From NAK19 sp034434515 (GTDB lineage: Bacteria; Chloroflexota; Anaerolineae; Anaerolineales; UBA4823), in assembly GCA_034434515.1 (NCBI GenBank), contig DAOTZA010000139.1, positions 1 to 64,000 on the forward strand: DNA of 64,000 nucleotides. Direction: 5' to 3'. The position numbers were made by a program, and so were the translations under genes. The notes beneath the pieces are model-generated. The model was not told the origin of the DNA and did not search any database. It saw nothing but the letters and a program-made list of their open reading frames with translations. Positions 53,899-61,061 of the stretch are shown here, piece after piece. Positions within the stretch are counted from its first letter, which is position 1. Each line of letters starts with the position of its first letter.

Positions 53899-54243
53899 GA
53901 CATGAAGCTGGATGTTTACGAAGAGGAAGCCCGCTACTATAAAGTCTTGATGCACCCATTGCGCCTGGCAATCCTGGATCTGCTGCGAGACGGGGAGCAT
54001 TGTGTCTGTCACATGGAAGCCGTGTTTGGTCTTCGCCAGGCCTATATCTCTCAGCAGTTAATGGTGCTGCGCTCAGCCGGGGTGGTTGAAGTGCGCCGGG
54101 AGGGGTTAAATATCTATTATCGCGTTACTCAACCAAAAATCTATGCGGTGATTGACGCCATGCGCCAACTGACCCAGACCCAGCCTGCCTTCCCGTTACA
54201 GCCAGTTGTTGCCTGCAACTGTCCGAGTTGCGAGCTGATCTAG
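53893..54243 (+). CDS. ArsR/SmtB-family metal- or metalloid-responsive regulator
   Basis: 116 residues. Winged HTH with HPLRLAILDLLRDGEHCVCH, GLRQAYISQQLMVLRSAGVV and VEVRREGLNIYYRVT. C37 and C39 form the CVC motif at helix alpha-3, used for As/Sb or Cd/Pb sensing, and three more Cys (C108, C110, C113, in CNCPSC) lie at the C-terminus, suggesting an additional or combined site. No efflux pump or other target is next to it. Confidence 0.92.
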   Translation: MNDMKLDVYEEEARYYKVLMHPLRLAILDLLRDGEHCVCHMEAVFGLRQAYISQQLMVLRSAGVVEVRREGLNIYYRVTQPKIYAVIDAMRQLTQTQPAFPLQPVVACNCPSCELI

Positions 54244-54246
54244 CTT

Positions 54247-55257
54247 TCACTCTTCGCAACCCAGACCATCTCCATCCATGTCAAATCCGTGCGGGTCGGG
54301 TGGGAGAACGCGAAAGTTACGGAAGCTGATCTCAGGACAGCTTAAGTCGGGAGGTGGGGAAGGAATGCATACGTCTGGATAAGCGGGATCGCAGTTGGGA
54401 GGAGGGGAGGGAGTTGCAGATGCCCACAAACCTTTGCCAAGCTCACGGGCAGTACGTTCGGCATATTGAAAGATGGTTGCACAGGCTACGTCTGGGGGAT
54501 AGGTCACAGCCTTCGCATAGCCTTCTTCAATCAGTTTCAGGTTGACGAAAATGGAATTGGTGACCACATAGCGCAAGAGACGGCCGTAGCGGTCGGTTTC
54601 GGAGACATCGCGGTACAACTCGACAATCTGGTCGCGCACCAGTTGGGCATTGTGCTTGGTTGCCTCTTTCCCAAAGGCTTCCTGGGTTGTGGTGCTTTCG
54701 GGGGCGTCGATGCCGATGTAGCGCACTTTCTCTTCCTTGCCATCGAGCAGGACGCGAATGGTGTCTCCATCAACAACTTTGGTGACCAGGCCGAGTTGCG
54801 GCGTCTGAGGTGGAATACAGAGGTAGGAAAGGGGCATGGCGGTGATGGTGGCATAGCCGGTTGGGATCAAAGTCGGCGTGACGGTCGAGGTTGGGACGGG
54901 GCTGGCTGGCGTTTGGGTCGGTTTGGGAGTGGGAGAGAAGGAAAAGCCCTTGGCTTCTACGGTTGCGCCGCCGCCGGAGAGCAGGGGGAGATATTGCAAG
55001 TATGGTGAGTTTTCTGCTATTGGCGTGACGGTTGTTGCTTCGAAAGGGGTGATGGTTTCGCGGCTGCTCTCGGCGTTAAGCGGAGCTGCTGTTTCGGTTG
55101 GCAAAGGCTCGGAAGAAGACGGAAGAAATTGGGTGAGATCACACGCCAGGGCAAGCACGCCCAACAGCAGGAGGGTCGTTGAGAAGCGAATCTGCCCCTG
55201 GTTGTGATTGGGTTGGGGGTGATCAAAGCGAGGGCGTTTGTGGTTCTGGTTTTTCAT
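54247..55257 (-). CDS. Secreted thermonuclease-like lipoprotein with Excalibur domain
   Basis: 336 residues. A signal with a basic N-region and lipobox-like LALAC near residue 39, a long Thr/Pro-rich linker (about 50-150), an SNase domain (GLVTKVVDGDTIRVLLDGKE, VRYIGIDAPESTT, RYGRLLRYV) with the catalytic pattern of micrococcal nuclease, and a C-terminal Excalibur calcium-binding motif (DPHGFDMDGDGLGCEE). Probably an anchored extracellular nuclease. It is convergent with the arsR-type gene (4 bases between them). Confidence 0.93.
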   Translation of the reverse strand: MKNQNHKRPRFDHPQPNHNQGQIRFSTTLLLLGVLALACDLTQFLPSSSEPLPTETAAPLNAESSRETITPFEATTVTPIAENSPYLQYLPLLSGGGATVEAKGFSFSPTPKPTQTPASPVPTSTVTPTLIPTGYATITAMPLSYLCIPPQTPQLGLVTKVVDGDTIRVLLDGKEEKVRYIGIDAPESTTTQEAFGKEATKHNAQLVRDQIVELYRDVSETDRYGRLLRYVVTNSIFVNLKLIEEGYAKAVTYPPDVACATIFQYAERTARELGKGLWASATPSPPPNCDPAYPDVCIPSPPPDLSCPEISFRNFRVLPPDPHGFDMDGDGLGCEE

Positions 55258-55287
55258 CGCACTCCTTCAGGTGACATGCTGTGTTTT

Positions 55288-56451
55288 TCAACGCCGATTC
55301 AGCCCCTCAAAGCTGAGCTGGCGGTTTGGGCGACGCCCGTTCAACAAAAGATAAGGAGCGGCGCGCTGGGTTTCGATGCCCAGCTTTTTTAGCTGGGATA
55401 GATCGGTCAGACGAGTATGTTGGCGAGCGTGTAGAATGCGCCGAACCCCTTGCAAACCAATGCCCGGCACGCGCAGCAATTGATGCGGTGAAGCTCGATT
55501 GACCTCAAGAGGTGCTTCGCGCAAATGACGTTCAGCATACGCCTTTTTGGGATCGACTTCCAGCGGCAAATTTGAGTCTTTGCCAAAGGTCAGGTCGCTC
55601 AGGCGGAAGCCATAATCGCGCAGCAGGAACGATGCCTGATAAAGCCGGCGTTGACGCAACAAATTGGCAGGGGGATGATTTTCTAAAGGTGTATCCGGCA
55701 CGGGCCGGAAGGGCGAATAATAAGTGCGGGCAAGTTTTAAGGAGCGAAAGAGCCAATCGCTGGTTTGCAAGATTTCCAGGTCGCTCTCACCAGCCGCCCC
55801 TAAGACCAGTTGAGTGACGGTCGAAGGCCAACGTCCTTGCCAGCCCTGATGCGCAGGCAGTGTGCGCCGAATTTGCTCCACCCATTGCAGGGGTTGGACG
55901 ATTTCGTTGAAGAATCCTTTATGCGGTGCAAGCTGCGACAATCGTTCAGCGTTGGGCGCTTCGAGATTGATGGAGACCCGATCGGCAAGTTGCATCGCCC
56001 GCAAAACCTGTTCTTTTTCTGCGCCGGGCATCAATTTGAGATGTAAGTAGCCACGAAAGCCCAATTTGTTTCTCAAGATTTCTGCTGCAACCAGGAGCTT
56101 ATCTTGCGTACGGATTCCACCTCCGCCTAAACCGCTGGACAGAAACAATCCATCGGCAATACCGGCTTGATAAAGCTGAATAAATACACGAGCAAATTCT
56201 TCGGGGTGGAAGGTGACACGTCTTTTATCTCGACCAGCACGAAAGGGACAATAAAAGCAATCGCGTTCGCAGGCAGAGGAAAGGAGGGTTTTTAACAGCC
56301 GAATAGACTTGCCCTGGGGGGTTTTGGCTTGATACAGGATAAGATGCTTTTCTTTTGAGAAAGTTTGTCTGGCTGGGTAGGCGTTGAGTTCCTCGTCAGC
56401 TTCCCAATCCATCTCGTTGGAGAGAAGACAGATGTGCTCAAAGGCATCCAT
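55288..56451 (-). CDS. Radical SAM DNA modification/repair-type protein (SplB-related)
   Basis: 387 residues from the ATG at 56451. Radical SAM cluster CERDCFYCPFRAG, then FLSSGLGGGGIRTQDKLLVA and RVSINLEAPNAERLSQLAPH. The C-terminus has a helix-hairpin-helix (NRASPHQLLRVPGIGLQGVR), which suggests DNA binding. It belongs to the group named putative DNA modification/repair radical SAM proteins; the actual reaction is unknown. No ribosome binding site is present; the promoter places the transcript start at the ATG itself. Confidence 0.88.
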   Translation of the reverse strand: MDAFEHICLLSNEMDWEADEELNAYPARQTFSKEKHLILYQAKTPQGKSIRLLKTLLSSACERDCFYCPFRAGRDKRRVTFHPEEFARVFIQLYQAGIADGLFLSSGLGGGGIRTQDKLLVAAEILRNKLGFRGYLHLKLMPGAEKEQVLRAMQLADRVSINLEAPNAERLSQLAPHKGFFNEIVQPLQWVEQIRRTLPAHQGWQGRWPSTVTQLVLGAAGESDLEILQTSDWLFRSLKLARTYYSPFRPVPDTPLENHPPANLLRQRRLYQASFLLRDYGFRLSDLTFGKDSNLPLEVDPKKAYAERHLREAPLEVNRASPHQLLRVPGIGLQGVRRILHARQHTRLTDLSQLKKLGIETQRAAPYLLLNGRRPNRQLSFEGLNRR

Positions 56452-56457
56452 GCTTAG

Positions 56458-56485
56458 ATTATAGAACAAATTTTCTTGGTGTCAA
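56458..56485 (-). promoter_or_regulatory. Promoter giving a leaderless mRNA for the radical SAM gene
   Basis: Minus strand: TTGACA (56485-56480), 16-base spacer, TATAAT (56463-56458). The start codon at 56451 lies 7 bases past the -10 box, at the expected transcription start. Confidence 0.85.
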
Positions 56486-56555
56486 GGAGACGAAAGCTAA
56501 TGTAACGAGGAGAGAAGAAATTGCATCCAATCAAAAAAAGGTCAGGAGTTGTCCG

Positions 56556-56768
56556 GTGCCCAGAAAAGCTGTCCTGTTGAATTACCAGAACTGCGATCCC
56601 CGGCAATGTGAAGATGGGATTTGTCGAGCGGTAACTGTTTGTAAAAGACAAGTGCTGATTCAGCTTCAACCCTTTGAAGTGCCACAGTTGAGATCTGAGC
56701 TCTGCCTGGGGTGTGCGGTGTGTACAACGGTTTGCTCACCGAGAGCATTACAGGTGCCCCAATGGTGA
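56556..56768 (+). CDS. Small ferredoxin-like protein with two Cys clusters
   Basis: 70 residues, GTG start set by AGGAG seven bases upstream. C13, C18, C23 and C29 form a loose first cluster, and C50-x2-C53-x2-C56-x3-C60-S-P a classical 4Fe-4S motif. The arrangement resembles the N-terminal Fe-S domain of the RLI/ABCE1 family more than a standard 2[4Fe-4S] ferredoxin, but the ATPase domains are absent. Stop overlaps the start of the next gene (ATGGTGA), so they are translated together. Confidence 0.8.
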   Translation: MPRKAVLLNYQNCDPRQCEDGICRAVTVCKRQVLIQLQPFEVPQLRSELCLGCAVCTTVCSPRALQVPQW

Positions 56769-56965
56769 AGCTAGAGCAGATGTCTCCTTCATCTGAAGAT
56801 CGGGTAGCCGAACTTCAGCGCCAGCTTGAAGATTTGAAGCGCCGTTTCCCCGCCCACTCGCTAACACCGGCGCTGATGCGGCAAGTGGATGAGCTGGAAG
56901 ATGCGCTGGAGGATGCCCTTGCCCGCCGAGAGCTGGGTGAAACGAATCCCTCAGGAAATGGTTAG
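56762..56965 (+). CDS. Small acidic coiled-coil protein
   Basis: 67 residues from the ATG at 56762, which overlaps the ferredoxin-like gene's stop. Residues 15-60 are strongly helical with heptad-like spacing (AELQRQLEDLKRRFPAHSL, QVDELEDALEDALARRELGE). No family recognised. Its coupling to the Fe-S protein suggests a common function. Confidence 0.7.
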   Translation: MVKLEQMSPSSEDRVAELQRQLEDLKRRFPAHSLTPALMRQVDELEDALEDALARRELGETNPSGNG

Positions 56966-56972
56966 AGGTTGC

Positions 56973-57443
56973 TCACAGGCTGGCGAGAGGGAGTGGGGTG
57001 AGCGGCTGGGTGCGCTGAAATTTCTTTGCCAGTGATCGAATGCGCCGGGTAGAACTGCCCACAGGGTACTGGCGGATGATTTCGGCCAGGGGAACCGCCA
57101 GGTGGGCATAGCGGAAGACGTCTTCATCCAGGATTTGTCCATCCCAGGCAATGATATCCAGATCGATGGTACGAGGTGCGAATTTGTCCTCCGTGCGCTG
57201 TCGACCGAGGGCGATTTCAAGGGGACGCAGGACTTCTTCCTTTAGCTGTTGGGGAGGATACGGGCTTTTGGCAACAACAACTGCGTTGAGAAAGTTACCG
57301 CCACTGGTGCCAACCGGCGGAGTATCGTATACTGAAGAGAATGCCAGCAACCTTACCCGTTGTCCTAATAACTCGATGGCTTTTGGCAGGTGGAAATGGG
57401 GCAAGATGTTTGAGCCAATTGAAATGTACGCAATGTGATCCAT
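56973..57443 (-). CDS. folK: 6-hydroxymethyl-dihydropterin pyrophosphokinase
   Basis: 156 residues. Pyrophosphorylates 6-hydroxymethyl-7,8-dihydropterin for folate synthesis. Motifs: YISIGSNILPHFHLPKAIEL, VYDTPPVGTSGGNFLNAVVV, IALGRQRTEDKFAPRTIDLD with the catalytic DLDII. Start at 57443 with AGGAG eight bases upstream; a longer in-frame start at 57497 would overlap folB. Last gene of the folate cluster. Confidence 0.95.
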   Translation of the reverse strand: MDHIAYISIGSNILPHFHLPKAIELLGQRVRLLAFSSVYDTPPVGTSGGNFLNAVVVAKSPYPPQQLKEEVLRPLEIALGRQRTEDKFAPRTIDLDIIAWDGQILDEDVFRYAHLAVPLAEIIRQYPVGSSTRRIRSLAKKFQRTQPLTPLPLASL

Positions 57444-57453
57444 CGCGTTTCTC

Positions 57454-57807
57454 CTAAGAGCGACTGCGCTCGATTTCCACTCCGACTGACCTAGCAAAGC
57501 GCACTGCGCCAGGCTTTTCGACCCGCACCATCACCTTTTGCACGTTTGGTTCATCGAGACAGAAACGAGCGATATCCTCAGCTAGAGCCTCAACGGTGAA
57601 TCTGGCTGCCGTTTCGGCGTGAGCCTGGGCTTTTTTGGCAATTGTCCGGTAGTTCACGCTGTGTTCAATGGCGTCTTGCTCGCCTGCCTTGCGAGTGTCG
57701 CAATAGAGAGTGATATTGATGAGAATTTCTTGAGAGTTTTCCCGTTCCCAATCGTTGATGCCAATAATGCCACGGGCTACCAGGTCTTTAATAAAGATTT
57801 TGTCCAT
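57454..57807 (-). CDS. folB: Dihydroneopterin aldolase
   Basis: 117 residues from the ATG at 57807. Converts dihydroneopterin to 6-hydroxymethyl-dihydropterin plus glycolaldehyde. Family motifs: FIKDLVARGIIGINDWEREN, SVNYRTIAKKAQAHAETAAR, TVEALAEDIARFCLDEPNVQ, VRVEKPGAVRFARSVGVEIE (catalytic Lys in VEKP). Followed by folK after 10 bases. Confidence 0.95.
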   Translation of the reverse strand: MDKIFIKDLVARGIIGINDWERENSQEILINITLYCDTRKAGEQDAIEHSVNYRTIAKKAQAHAETAARFTVEALAEDIARFCLDEPNVQKVMVRVEKPGAVRFARSVGVEIERSRS

Positions 57808-57831
57808 CCTCTCTCCTTGTATAGAATTCAA

Positions 57832-58563
57832 TTACACCAGATGTCGCCCGCCGTCAATGTGCAAGATTTCTCCGGTGATATAAGCCGGTCCATATAAAAG
57901 GAAAACAAACGCGGCGGTGACTTCGTCCATATTTGCCCAGCGAGCCGCGGGAACATTTGCCAGGAAATGCGACAGATTCTTGGTCGAGTTTTGGTCGGCC
58001 GGAGGCAGGATAGCTCCTAAGGCAAGACCGTTCACGGTGATGTGCGGCGCCAGGGCTTGGGCGAGCGAACGAGTCAGGGCGGCCAGGGCGGCTTTGCTGA
58101 TGGTGTAAGGGAGATGGTCTGCGCCGGGACGCAAAGCACGCCAATCTAGAATATTGATAATGCGCCCGCTTGCGGAGGGTGGCAAACGGCGGGCAAAAGC
58201 CTGGCTGAGAATAAAGGGAGCGGTGAGATTAACCCGCAGATGTCGCTCCCAGTCGCCCAGGGTGGTGGTTTCCCAATCCAGGGGGTCAAAGATCGAGGCG
58301 TTATTGACCAAGGCGCTGAGGTGACCCAGTTCTCTCTCTGCTGTTTCAACCAGAAAGGGGAGGTGCTCGACATGAGCGAGGTCGGCGCAGAGGGTCACGG
58401 CTTTTCTGCCCAATGAGCGAATTTCTTGTGCGGTTTGTTCAGCGCTCTCGGCAGAGGTGTGGTAGTGAATGGCCACATTTGCCCCTGCCTGGGCGGCTGC
58501 CAGGGCTAATTCGCGACCAATCCGCCGACCTGCTCCAGTGATCAGGATATTCTGGGATTGCAT
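57832..58563 (-). CDS. Pteridine-reductase-like short-chain dehydrogenase
   Basis: 243 residues. Rossmann motif ITGAGRRIGRELALAA, then AIHYHTSAESAEQTAQE, a pattern typical of pteridine reductases (PTR1/FolM). The catalytic Tyr-Lys is YTISK, and the usual Ser is replaced by Asp in INILDWRALRPG, as in PTR1. Together with folE, folB and folK this points to reduction of dihydropterin or dihydrofolate. It might stand in for a missing folA, but the genome was not seen. Confidence 0.88.
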   Translation of the reverse strand: MQSQNILITGAGRRIGRELALAAAQAGANVAIHYHTSAESAEQTAQEIRSLGRKAVTLCADLAHVEHLPFLVETAERELGHLSALVNNASIFDPLDWETTTLGDWERHLRVNLTAPFILSQAFARRLPPSASGRIINILDWRALRPGADHLPYTISKAALAALTRSLAQALAPHITVNGLALGAILPPADQNSTKNLSHFLANVPAARWANMDEVTAAFVFLLYGPAYITGEILHIDGGRHLV

Positions 58564-58578
58564 AACTTCCGTTTCGGG

Positions 58579-59226
58579 TTATTCGTCATAGCGACGGCGG
58601 GTGAGCTGGGCGTAAAATTCGCGGCGTAGCTCTTTATCGGTCTTGAAGACACCGCGCATGGTACTGGTGGTCATCATTGCTTCGGCTTTTTTGACACCAC
58701 GCATCATGGCGCACATGTGAGCCCCTTCAACCACAACAGCAATCCCCTGGGGGTGGAGTTTTTCTTCCAGTAAATCGGCGATTTGGGTGGTCATCCGCTC
58801 CTGGACTTGCAAGCGACGCGCAAACATCTCAACAATGCGGGGAATTTTGCTTAAACCAATCACCTTTTTATCCGGAATATAGGCTACGTGCGCCTTACCA
58901 AAAAATGGCAACAGGTGATGTTCGCAGAGAGAGTAAAACTCAATATCGCGCACGAGCACCATATCACCATATTCTACATCGAATAGAGCACCGTTGATCA
59001 GTTGATCGGGGTCGGTTTGATAGCCGCTGGTTATTTCGCGGTACATGCGGGCAACCCGTTCCGGGGTTTTGAGCAACCCGTCACGGCTGGGATCTTCACC
59101 GATCTCAAGCAGGATTTGATGAACGGCTTGTTGGATGCTCTCAGCCGGCTTGATCTCACCTTCCAGCAAGATGAAGGGTTGCGGATGGGTTAGCAGTTGG
59201 GGTATTTCGACAGTTGGGTTATTCAT
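58579..59226 (-). CDS. folE: GTP cyclohydrolase I
   Basis: 215 residues. First step of folate synthesis, GTP to dihydroneopterin triphosphate. Zinc-site and substrate motifs: EFYSLCEHHLLPFFGKAHVA, IPDKKVIGLSKIPRIVEMFA, QVQERMTTQIADLLEEKLHP and EGAHMCAMMRGVKKAEAMMT. The N-terminal 20-25 residues are an extra tail. First gene of the cluster, preceded by a strong promoter. Confidence 0.97.
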   Translation of the reverse strand: MNNPTVEIPQLLTHPQPFILLEGEIKPAESIQQAVHQILLEIGEDPSRDGLLKTPERVARMYREITSGYQTDPDQLINGALFDVEYGDMVLVRDIEFYSLCEHHLLPFFGKAHVAYIPDKKVIGLSKIPRIVEMFARRLQVQERMTTQIADLLEEKLHPQGIAVVVEGAHMCAMMRGVKKAEAMMTTSTMRGVFKTDKELRREFYAQLTRRRYDE

Positions 59227-59268
59227 AGCATTCTCCTCAGGTCAAGCCAATAAGATAATTCTGGTCAT

Positions 59269-59296
59269 ATTATACAGCAAATAAAATAAATGTCAA
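59269..59296 (-). promoter_or_regulatory. Promoter of the folate cluster
   Basis: Minus strand: TTGACA (59296-59291), 16-base spacer, TATAAT (59274-59269), about 43 bases before the folE start. Confidence 0.9.
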
Positions 59297-59541
59297 GGTT
59301 TTGCACAGGAATTATTTGGGGTTTTTCGCGATGGTTTATCCTGATGACTGATGGATCAAGCCTAGGCAAGACAATGGATGCAAGCCGTCGGTCAAACTCA
59401 ATTGCCGCACAATTGCCCTGATGCGAGGATAGACAGCGTGTTTTTAGGCGGTTCTAAGCTCAACGTTTCAGGTCAGGGATTTGTGTGTGAGGGCTACGAC
59501 TCGTGGCAACCTATGCGTACACCCGCGTGATTCATTTCCCG
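59297..59541. other. Non-coding region between folE and infC
   Basis: 245 bases between the divergent promoters. No ORF with a ribosome site, no tRNA and no clear hairpin terminator was found. Confidence 0.4.
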
Positions 59542-59570
59542 TTGACGTTTTGGCGTTTCTTTGGTATTAT
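59542..59570 (+). promoter_or_regulatory. Promoter of infC-rpmI-rplT
   Basis: TTGACG (59542-59547), 17-base spacer, TATTAT (59565-59570). A second TATAAT at 59577-59582 may give an additional start. Both predict a leader of about 40-50 bases. Confidence 0.75.
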
Positions 59571-59626
59571 GCGTGCTATAATTTCTACCGTATCAAGAGA
59601 TTTTGGTTGATAGAAAGGAGTAGCTT

Positions 59627-60199
59627 ATCAGCGCGGTCAATTATAGAGTAAACGAAGCCATCAAAGTCCCTCAAGTCCGCTTGATTGGCCCTCAGGGCGA
59701 AAATATCGGGGTTGTCTCAATTGAAGAGGCGCATCGGATCGCCCATGAAGCGGATTTAGACCTGGTGGAGGTGGCGCCCAATGCCGATCCACCGGTCTGT
59801 CGGGTGATGGATTTCGGGAAGTTTATTTACGAACGGACAAAAAAAGAACGCGAAGCCCGCAAAGCACAGACAAAAATTGAAATCAAAGAGATTCGCTTGC
59901 GCCCAAAGACCAACGAACACCATCGCGCCCTCAAAGTAAGAGATGCGCGTCGCTGGCTCGAAGATGGGATGAAGGTAAAGGTGCGCATTCGCTTTCGAGG
60001 TCGGGAAATCACTTATCCGGAAATCGCTCTTGAAGACCTCAAGGCGGTGGCAGAAGACTTAGCCGATATTGCGGTGGTCGAGCAAGCGCCAGCTCTCGAA
60101 GGACGAACGATGTTAATGGTGCTGGCGCCTGGCAAGCAAGCGAAAAAGAAAGAGAAAGAGAAAGAGAAAGAAACAGAAAAAGAATCCGTTTCGCGCTGA
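59627..60199 (+). CDS. infC: Translation initiation factor IF-3 with non-canonical ATC start
   Basis: 190 residues. N-domain VNYRVNEAIKVPQVRLIGPQ and EEAHRIAHEADLDLVEVAPN, C-domain TKIEIKEIRLRPKTNEHHRA and VKVRIRFRGREITYPEIALE. Conserved sequence starts at AVNYRVNEA, upstream of any ATG/GTG/TTG in frame. A stop at 59621 limits the start to 59624 or 59627, and AAAGGAG (59614-59620) lies six bases before the ATC at 59627. IF-3 genes are known for rare starts such as ATT in E. coli, used for autoregulation. The C-terminus ends in a low-complexity Lys/Glu tail. Confidence 0.93.
   Translation: MSAVNYRVNEAIKVPQVRLIGPQGENIGVVSIEEAHRIAHEADLDLVEVAPNADPPVCRVMDFGKFIYERTKKEREARKAQTKIEIKEIRLRPKTNEHHRALKVRDARRWLEDGMKVKVRIRFRGREITYPEIALEDLKAVAEDLADIAVVEQAPALEGRTMLMVLAPGKQAKKKEKEKEKETEKESVSR
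60143..60184 (+). repeat. Purine-rich GAAAGA-type repeat encoding a Lys-Glu tail
   Basis: Near-perfect tandem AAAGAG units in the 3' end of infC encode KKEKEKEKETEKE. The tail extends beyond the normal IF-3 C-terminus. Slippage could change its length between strains. Confidence 0.8.
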
Positions 60200-60216
60200 T
60201 GAAAAACCTGCTCCCT

Positions 60217-60263
60217 GAAAACATCTGATCTCGCCCGCGCCCGACCTGGAGCGCGGTGTTTTC
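60217..60263 (+). promoter_or_regulatory. Structured leader upstream of rpmI, possible L20 site
   Basis: Outer stem GAAAACA (60217-60223) with TGTTTTC (60257-60263), a one-sided 11-base bulge, and inner stem CCGCGC (60235-60240) with GCGCGG (60251-60256). It ends 7 bases before the rpmI ribosome site GGAG (60271-60274). Ribosomal protein L20 autoregulates this operon in other bacteria through such leaders; the assignment here is inference. Confidence 0.5.
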
Positions 60264-60281
60264 TGTGAAAGGAGAAAGACT

Positions 60282-60509
60282 GTGCCACGAAAAATGCCTG
60301 AAGGAAAATATAAGTTAAAAACCCACAAAGCAACCGCCAAGCGCTTTCGTTTGACAGGAACGGGGATGCTGGTGCGCACCAAAGGCGGTAAAAGTCACCT
60401 GCGTCGGCGTACCTCTAAACGCACCAAACGCCTGTTCCAGGAAATGCTGCCGGTGCGGGGAAGAGGCATCATCAAGCGTGTCCATCGTCTGGCGCCGAAT
60501 TTGAAATAG
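60282..60509 (+). CDS. rpmI: Ribosomal protein L35 (bL35)
   Basis: 75 residues, very basic. KMPEGKYKLKTHKATAKRFR and LTGTGMLVRTKGGKSHLRRR, HRLAPNLK at the end, as in bL35. The GTG start at 60282 has GGAG seven bases upstream. Middle gene of the conserved infC-rpmI-rplT order. The 106-base gap to rplT can fold locally (GGTGA/TCACC hairpin), possibly for L20 control. Confidence 0.96.
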   Translation: MPRKMPEGKYKLKTHKATAKRFRLTGTGMLVRTKGGKSHLRRRTSKRTKRLFQEMLPVRGRGIIKRVHRLAPNLK

Positions 60510-60615
60510 AACCAATGGTATTTGGTTTTAATCCCTTTTGGTTTGCCGACCGCTGGGTGCATTGAACTGGTGAGCAACGTTCACCGGCGTCCAGGGGAAG
60601 GCAGGAGAGTGTAAC

Positions 60616-60963
60616 ATGAGAGTAAAGACCGGACCTTATCGCAGGCAGCACCACAAAAAGGTGCTCAAGATGACCAAAGGCCAGTTTGGCACCCGTTCGC
60701 GGCTTTTCCGCCGCGCCAACGAAGCCATGTTGAAAAGCCTTTGGTATGCCTACCGCGATCGCCGCACGCGTAAACGCGACCTGCGCCGCTTGTGGATCGC
60801 CCGCATTAACGCGGCCGCTCGGGCAAACGGCACGACCTACAGCCGTCTGATGGATGCGATGAAAAAGTCCCAGATCGCCATCAATCGCAAGATGCTGGCC
60901 GATTTGGCGGTGCGTCAGCCTGAGGCGTTTGCGGCGGTGGTTGCAGCAACAAAATCTGCATAG
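60616..60963 (+). CDS. rplT: Ribosomal protein L20 (bL20)
   Basis: 115 residues; early 23S rRNA-binding protein and translational repressor of its own operon in other bacteria. Family sequence: VLKMTKGQFGTRSRLFRRAN, KSLWYAYRDRRTRKRDLRRL, WIARINAAARANGTTYSRLM. Ribosome site AGGAGAG is near. Followed by a strong terminator. Confidence 0.97.
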   Translation: MRVKTGPYRRQHHKKVLKMTKGQFGTRSRLFRRANEAMLKSLWYAYRDRRTRKRDLRRLWIARINAAARANGTTYSRLMDAMKKSQIAINRKMLADLAVRQPEAFAAVVAATKSA

Positions 60964-60984
60964 GCGAACGCATCTTTCGGTCGA

Positions 60985-61017
60985 AACGAGGCGATTTTGC
61001 TCGCCTCGTTTTTTTAT
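60985..61017 (+). terminator. Rho-independent terminator of infC-rpmI-rplT
   Basis: AACGAGGCGA (60985-60994), loop TTTTGC, TCGCCTCGTT (61001-61010), T-run to 61017. Perfect ten-base stem, 22 bases past the rplT stop. Confidence 0.95.
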
Positions 61018-61061
61018 TTCCTGCGTAAGGTATAATAAACCTGGTATCTGCGGAGGTTGAA

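Noticed and set aside
54466..55008. Plus-strand open frame of 180 codons
   Set aside because: Antisense to the thermonuclease-like gene; Gly/Ala-rich sequence mirrors the Thr/Pro linker.
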